Positions 6,175 through 7,891 of a stretch of DNA of 7,891 nucleotides are shown here, piece after piece. Location: assembly GCA_022758945.1 (NCBI GenBank), contig JAEMQE010000119.1, forward strand, positions 1 through 7,891, given 5' to 3'. Under the pieces are notes generated by a model that worked only from the letters and a program-made list of their open reading frames with translations, ran no database searches and was not told the DNA's origin. Each line of letters begins with the position of its first letter. The first letter of the stretch is position 1. A program made the translations under genes and the position numbers. Source of the DNA: Lentimicrobium sp. Its GTDB lineage: Bacteria; Bacteroidota; Bacteroidia; Flavobacteriales; Flavobacteriaceae.

Positions 6175-6417
6175 ATGGAAACGAGCCCCAAAACAAATGC
6201 AATCAAAGAGAATAATTCAGAAATTAGCCAGTATAAAGAAAAAATAACTCCAAATTCAATCATTATTTCTGTTGGAATTATTATCTCTGCTATACTACTT
6301 TTAGTAAAAGCAAGTTGGCTTAACCTTGATTGGAAAATTCCATTTATTCCGTTAATACTTGCTTTACAACTTATTTTCCTGTTATCGGCTATAAAAGACA
6401 GATACAAGAAACTTTAA
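6175..6417 (+). CDS. Small two-span membrane protein (80 aa)
   Basis: I do not recognise a family. After a hydrophilic, charged N-terminus of about 25 residues (METSPKTNAIKENN and so on), there are two hydrophobic spans. The first is at about 28-46 (SIIISVGIIISAILLLVKA), the second at about 54-72 (IPFIPLILALQLIFLLSAI). They are joined by a short loop with Trp, Asn and Asp. The C-terminus is basic (KDRYKKL). Both ends are predicted to be cytoplasmic. It is the first gene behind the palindromic promoter, with an inferred leader of only about 15 nt. It is followed by two more small genes on the same strand (63-bp and 17-bp gaps), so it probably heads a short operon. An antisense frame of similar length was judged to be a shadow. 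Confidence 0.78.
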   Translation: METSPKTNAIKENNSEISQYKEKITPNSIIISVGIIISAILLLVKASWLNLDWKIPFIPLILALQLIFLLSAIKDRYKKL

Positions 6418-6480
6418 AATTCTATAAAAGTAAACTTGAATTTGGGTTGATTATAAAATCCAATTCATTAAAAAAAAGTT

Positions 6481-6786
6481 ATGATGGAGAAAGAATTTGA
6501 AATTATTTCAAAAAATAAAAAAATTTGCACTGAAAACCCTTTAAATAATAAATGGGACAAATGCCTTGATGATTATGAAAACTACCTTAAAGAATACATC
6601 AAACATTACAAAAAATCACTAAAAGGCAATCTCGTTTCGCTATCAAAATATCCCTATATGAAAGCAAAATCAGAAGTGTTTTGTGAGCAATTAAATAACG
6701 CCCAAAACAAAACTCTTTTAACTGAAAAACAACTGAAACGAATATCAAAAATTCAAACGAGAATGCTAAATACATGCTGTACCTAA
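6481..6786 (+). CDS. Hypothetical soluble helical protein (101 aa)
   Basis: No confident family assignment. The protein has no signal peptide or membrane span, is Lys-rich and is predicted mainly helical. It has five Cys (ICTE, KCLDD, FCEQ and a terminal TCCT), which is notable for a small cytoplasmic protein. The central part, KCLDDYENYLKEYIKHYKK followed by SLSKYPYMKAKSE, loosely recalls small Bacteroidota helical domains with a DYExxVxEYIxxYKK pattern. That is a recollection only. The gene starts with two consecutive ATGs (6481 and 6484), and either could be used. It lies 63 bp after the two-span membrane protein gene and 17 bp before the lipoprotein gene, which suggests co-transcription. 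Confidence 0.7.
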   Translation: MMEKEFEIISKNKKICTENPLNNKWDKCLDDYENYLKEYIKHYKKSLKGNLVSLSKYPYMKAKSEVFCEQLNNAQNKTLLTEKQLKRISKIQTRMLNTCCT

Positions 6787-6803
6787 AAATACATTAAAAA
6801 AAA

Positions 6804-7016
6804 ATGAAAAAACTTAACCTGACTAAATTACTACTCCTTTGCTGCTTGACACTTTCCTGTAACCAAAAAACAGAAAAAAAGCAACCCACAATCTACTACA
6901 ACAATCAAAATTACAAATTTGATGATGATGAAATACTAAAAAAAAATACGAAAGACACCCAAAAAATAACACACTCTCACAAAGACAACCTTAAAAAAGT
7001 AAGTGTAAAAAAATAA
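6804..7016 (+). CDS. Small predicted lipoprotein (70 aa)
   Basis: The N-terminus is a classic type II signal: basic MKKLNLTK, a hydrophobic LLLLCCL core and lipobox LTLSC, with Cys19 as the predicted lipidated residue. The mature peptide of about 52 residues begins CNQKTEKKQP and continues with YYNNQNYKFDDDE, then ends in a very Lys-rich tail. It is hydrophilic and probably disordered, and no domain is recognisable. The charged residues after the Cys may affect surface export, as known for some Bacteroidota lipoproteins, but the match to that signal is weak. It is probably the last gene of the 6175-7016 operon. No hairpin terminator follows; the next promoter begins 25 bp downstream. Confidence 0.75.
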   Translation: MKKLNLTKLLLLCCLTLSCNQKTEKKQPTIYYNNQNYKFDDDEILKKNTKDTQKITHSHKDNLKKVSVKK

Positions 7017-7041
7017 GATTAAAAAAAAATCACCTAAATGA

Positions 7042-7082
7042 GGTTTCCCGTAAAGAAGTAAGTTTTAATGGGTGTAAGTTTG
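7042..7082 (+). promoter_or_regulatory. Second copy of the palindrome-type promoter
   Basis: GGTTTCCCGTAA (7042-7053) is identical to the right three-quarters of the palindrome at 6110-6125; the left arm is degenerate (ATGAGG instead of TTACGG). The equivalent centre is again exactly 29.5 bp before a perfect -7 element, TAAGTTTG (7075-7082). The in-between TTTAATGGG (7064-7072) also aligns with TTTATTGGG (6136-6144). The start codon of the 38-aa gene is 21 bp downstream. Shared sequence at matching positions supports a common regulator. Confidence 0.6.
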
Positions 7083-7103
7083 GATAATAAATAAGCGGTA
7101 CCA

Positions 7104-7220
7104 ATGAAACGAAACTATTTTTTGGCTATTGATTTAGTGCTGTCAGTACAAATGGCCGTAATGGTTTTGGGTTTTGTTTGCGCAATTTTTTTGTTGTTGA
7201 AAATTTGGAAAAATAAATAA
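7104..7220 (+). CDS. Very small single-span membrane protein (38 aa)
   Basis: The ORF starts at ATG 7104 and encodes 38 residues: a short basic head (MKRNYF), a long hydrophobic segment of about 28 residues (LAIDLVLSVQMAVMV, then LGFVCAIFLLL), and a basic tail (KIWKNK). One transmembrane helix is very likely. Orientation is uncertain because both ends are basic, though the tail is more strongly so. Support comes from the promoter: a TAnnTTTG element with the shared regulatory half-site lies at the same distance from this start as the equivalent promoter from the 6175 gene. No homologue is known to me. Comparable small proteins elsewhere modulate membrane enzymes or kinases, but nothing here shows that. 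Confidence 0.55.
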   Translation: MKRNYFLAIDLVLSVQMAVMVLGFVCAIFLLLKIWKNK

Positions 7221-7225
7221 AATAC

Positions 7226-7260
7226 AGCAATTTATGCAACAATTATATTGACAAATTGCT
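7226..7260. repeat. Inverted repeat upstream of the transposase gene
   Basis: AGCAATTT (7226-7233) and AAATTGCT (7253-7260) are perfect 8-bp inverted repeats 19 bp apart. The loop holds a smaller CAAT-TAT-ATTG palindrome. The structure ends 38 bp before the transposase start codon. It could be a subterminal hairpin such as Y1 transposases recognise, or a leader structure. No matching hairpin is seen downstream of the gene. Confidence 0.45.
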
Positions 7261-7298
7261 CGAGAAGAAATAAGAGCCGAACATTAAAATTCAAAAAT

Positions 7299-7787
7299 AT
7301 GCCATTCACAAAAGTTTACATCCATTTTATTTGGAGCACAAAAAAAAAGATGTCTCCTCTTGCAATAAAACAAGTCAGACAAACCGTTTGGAACCACATC
7401 AAGGAAAATGCCAAGAAAAAAGGAATTTATATTGAATTTATTAAAGGATATTTAGATCATTGTCATTGCCTAATTTCTTTAAAAGAGAACCAAACACTTC
7501 AAAAAGTAATGGAAGAGATAAAAGGAGAAACAACATTTTGCATTAATAATCAGGGAGATTTCGCCGAATTAGCTGTTACTGAAATCCTTCCCGTTCTTAA
7601 CAGAGAAACAAAAAATGAATTTGAATGGGAAGATGACTATTTCACAATTGCCGTACTTGAATCAGTATTTGACAGAGTAAACAACTTTAATCAAAATTAT
7701 GAGCAACACGATGATAAAAAGTTATTTAATGATGAATACAATGAATATATAATCAAATATGGATTTCAAAGATTTTCCAATAAATAA
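7299..7787 (+). CDS. IS200/REP-associated-type Y1 (HUH) transposase with altered catalytic site
   Basis: The 162-residue product fits the Y1 transposase fold (PF01797 type), which cuts single-stranded DNA at hairpin ends. The N-terminus MPFTKVYIHFIWSTKKK and DHCHCLISL, with the metal-binding HUH pair His54 and His56, are characteristic. So are KGETTF and FEWEDDYF, and the tail EYNEYIIKYGFQRF. In relatives the catalytic helix reads like VxxYIxxQEEHH. Here it is VNNFNQNYEQHD, so the nucleophilic Tyr aligns with Phe130 and the Gln four residues later with Tyr134. Compared with relatives as I recall them, about 17 extra residues (around 85-104) precede FEW, and a usual Trp is Cys81. The ATG at 7299 is chosen because it gives the family's normal start; an in-frame TTG at 7248 would add 17 untypical residues. 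It is possibly inactive or domesticated. Confidence 0.85.
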   Translation: MPFTKVYIHFIWSTKKKMSPLAIKQVRQTVWNHIKENAKKKGIYIEFIKGYLDHCHCLISLKENQTLQKVMEEIKGETTFCINNQGDFAELAVTEILPVLNRETKNEFEWEDDYFTIAVLESVFDRVNNFNQNYEQHDDKKLFNDEYNEYIIKYGFQRFSNK

Positions 7788-7810
7788 AAAAATCCAATCG
7801 TTCCAATTAA

Positions 7811-7891
7811 TCACCCAAAAACCTCAAAATTCTCTCCATCAAAACTCGCAAAAACCATACTGGGATGTGAATCTTGGTGAAACATATTTCC
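7811..7891 (-). CDS. Possible 3' end of a minus-strand gene (unidentified)
   Basis: On the minus strand, a frame open from the window edge gives 26 residues (GNMFHQDSHPSMVFASFDGENFEVFG) before a TGA at 7811-7813. Its composition looks protein-like. A second minus frame is also open, ending at 7807, so the choice is uncertain. It is too short to identify. Confidence 0.25.
   Translation of the reverse strand, partial: GNMFHQDSHPSMVFASFDGENFEVFG

Noticed and set aside
6168..6407. Antisense 79-aa frame opposite the two-span membrane protein
   Set aside because: Shadow of the plus-strand gene: it has no promoter element, whereas the plus-strand gene has a well-placed regulated promoter and same-strand neighbours.
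7017..7035. GATT-A9-ATC as a terminator of the small-gene operon
   Set aside because: The stem is too short and AT-only, and there is no T-run after a GC stem.
7248..7787. Transposase starting at TTG 7248
   Set aside because: The extra 17 residues do not look like the family N-terminus, and the ATG at 7299 gives the expected MPFTKVYIHF start.

Overview
The window looks like a chromosomal segment of a Bacteroidota bacterium, most likely a Flavobacterium-like member of the Flavobacteriaceae. The evidence is low GC content, A-rich leaders without clear Shine-Dalgarno sequences, candidate promoters with the Bacteroidota -7 element (TAnnTTTG), and ThrRS, IF3, L35 and L20 sequences typical of flavobacteria.

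Positions 1-2077 hold the classic translation operon thrS (3' part only) - infC - rpmI - rplT, closed by a strong intrinsic terminator. infC appears to start at an ATA codon: its frame has no ATG, GTG or TTG between an in-frame stop at 551 and a GTG that lies inside the conserved domain. The spacers are rich in repeats. An inverted pair of GC-rich REP-like hairpins, with a G-quadruplex-capable tract, lies between infC and rpmI. A heptamer tandem repeat and a possible stem-loop lie between rpmI and rplT. A palindromic element flanked by 9-bp direct repeats follows the terminator.

Positions 2230-3441 hold a minus-strand gene for an unrecognised 288-aa single-span membrane protein. Directly before its start codon are six GGAAT blocks spaced 9-10 bp apart, followed by a roughly 280-bp divergent intergenic region.

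Positions 3442-6072 form a signalling module: a 56-aa predicted lipoprotein, a TPR histidine kinase with a lipobox-like N-terminus, and a response regulator with a LuxR/NarL-like C-terminus 9 bp downstream of the kinase.

Positions 6073-7220 hold four small unrecognised genes: a two-span membrane protein, a soluble helical protein, a 70-aa lipoprotein and a 38-aa single-span protein. The first and last are each preceded by the same promoter layout: a TTACGG-N4-CCGTAA palindrome, or its right half, centred 29.5 bp before a perfect TAnnTTTG element. The simplest model is that the adjacent response regulator controls both, giving a kinase-regulator system whose outputs are tiny membrane and lipid-anchored proteins. 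This is inference.

Positions 7226-7787 hold an IS200/REP-associated-type HUH (Y1) transposase gene preceded by an inverted repeat. The HUH histidines are intact, but the expected catalytic tyrosine aligns with Phe and the following Gln with Tyr, so it may be inactive or repurposed. The last 80 bp may contain the 3' end of a minus-strand gene.
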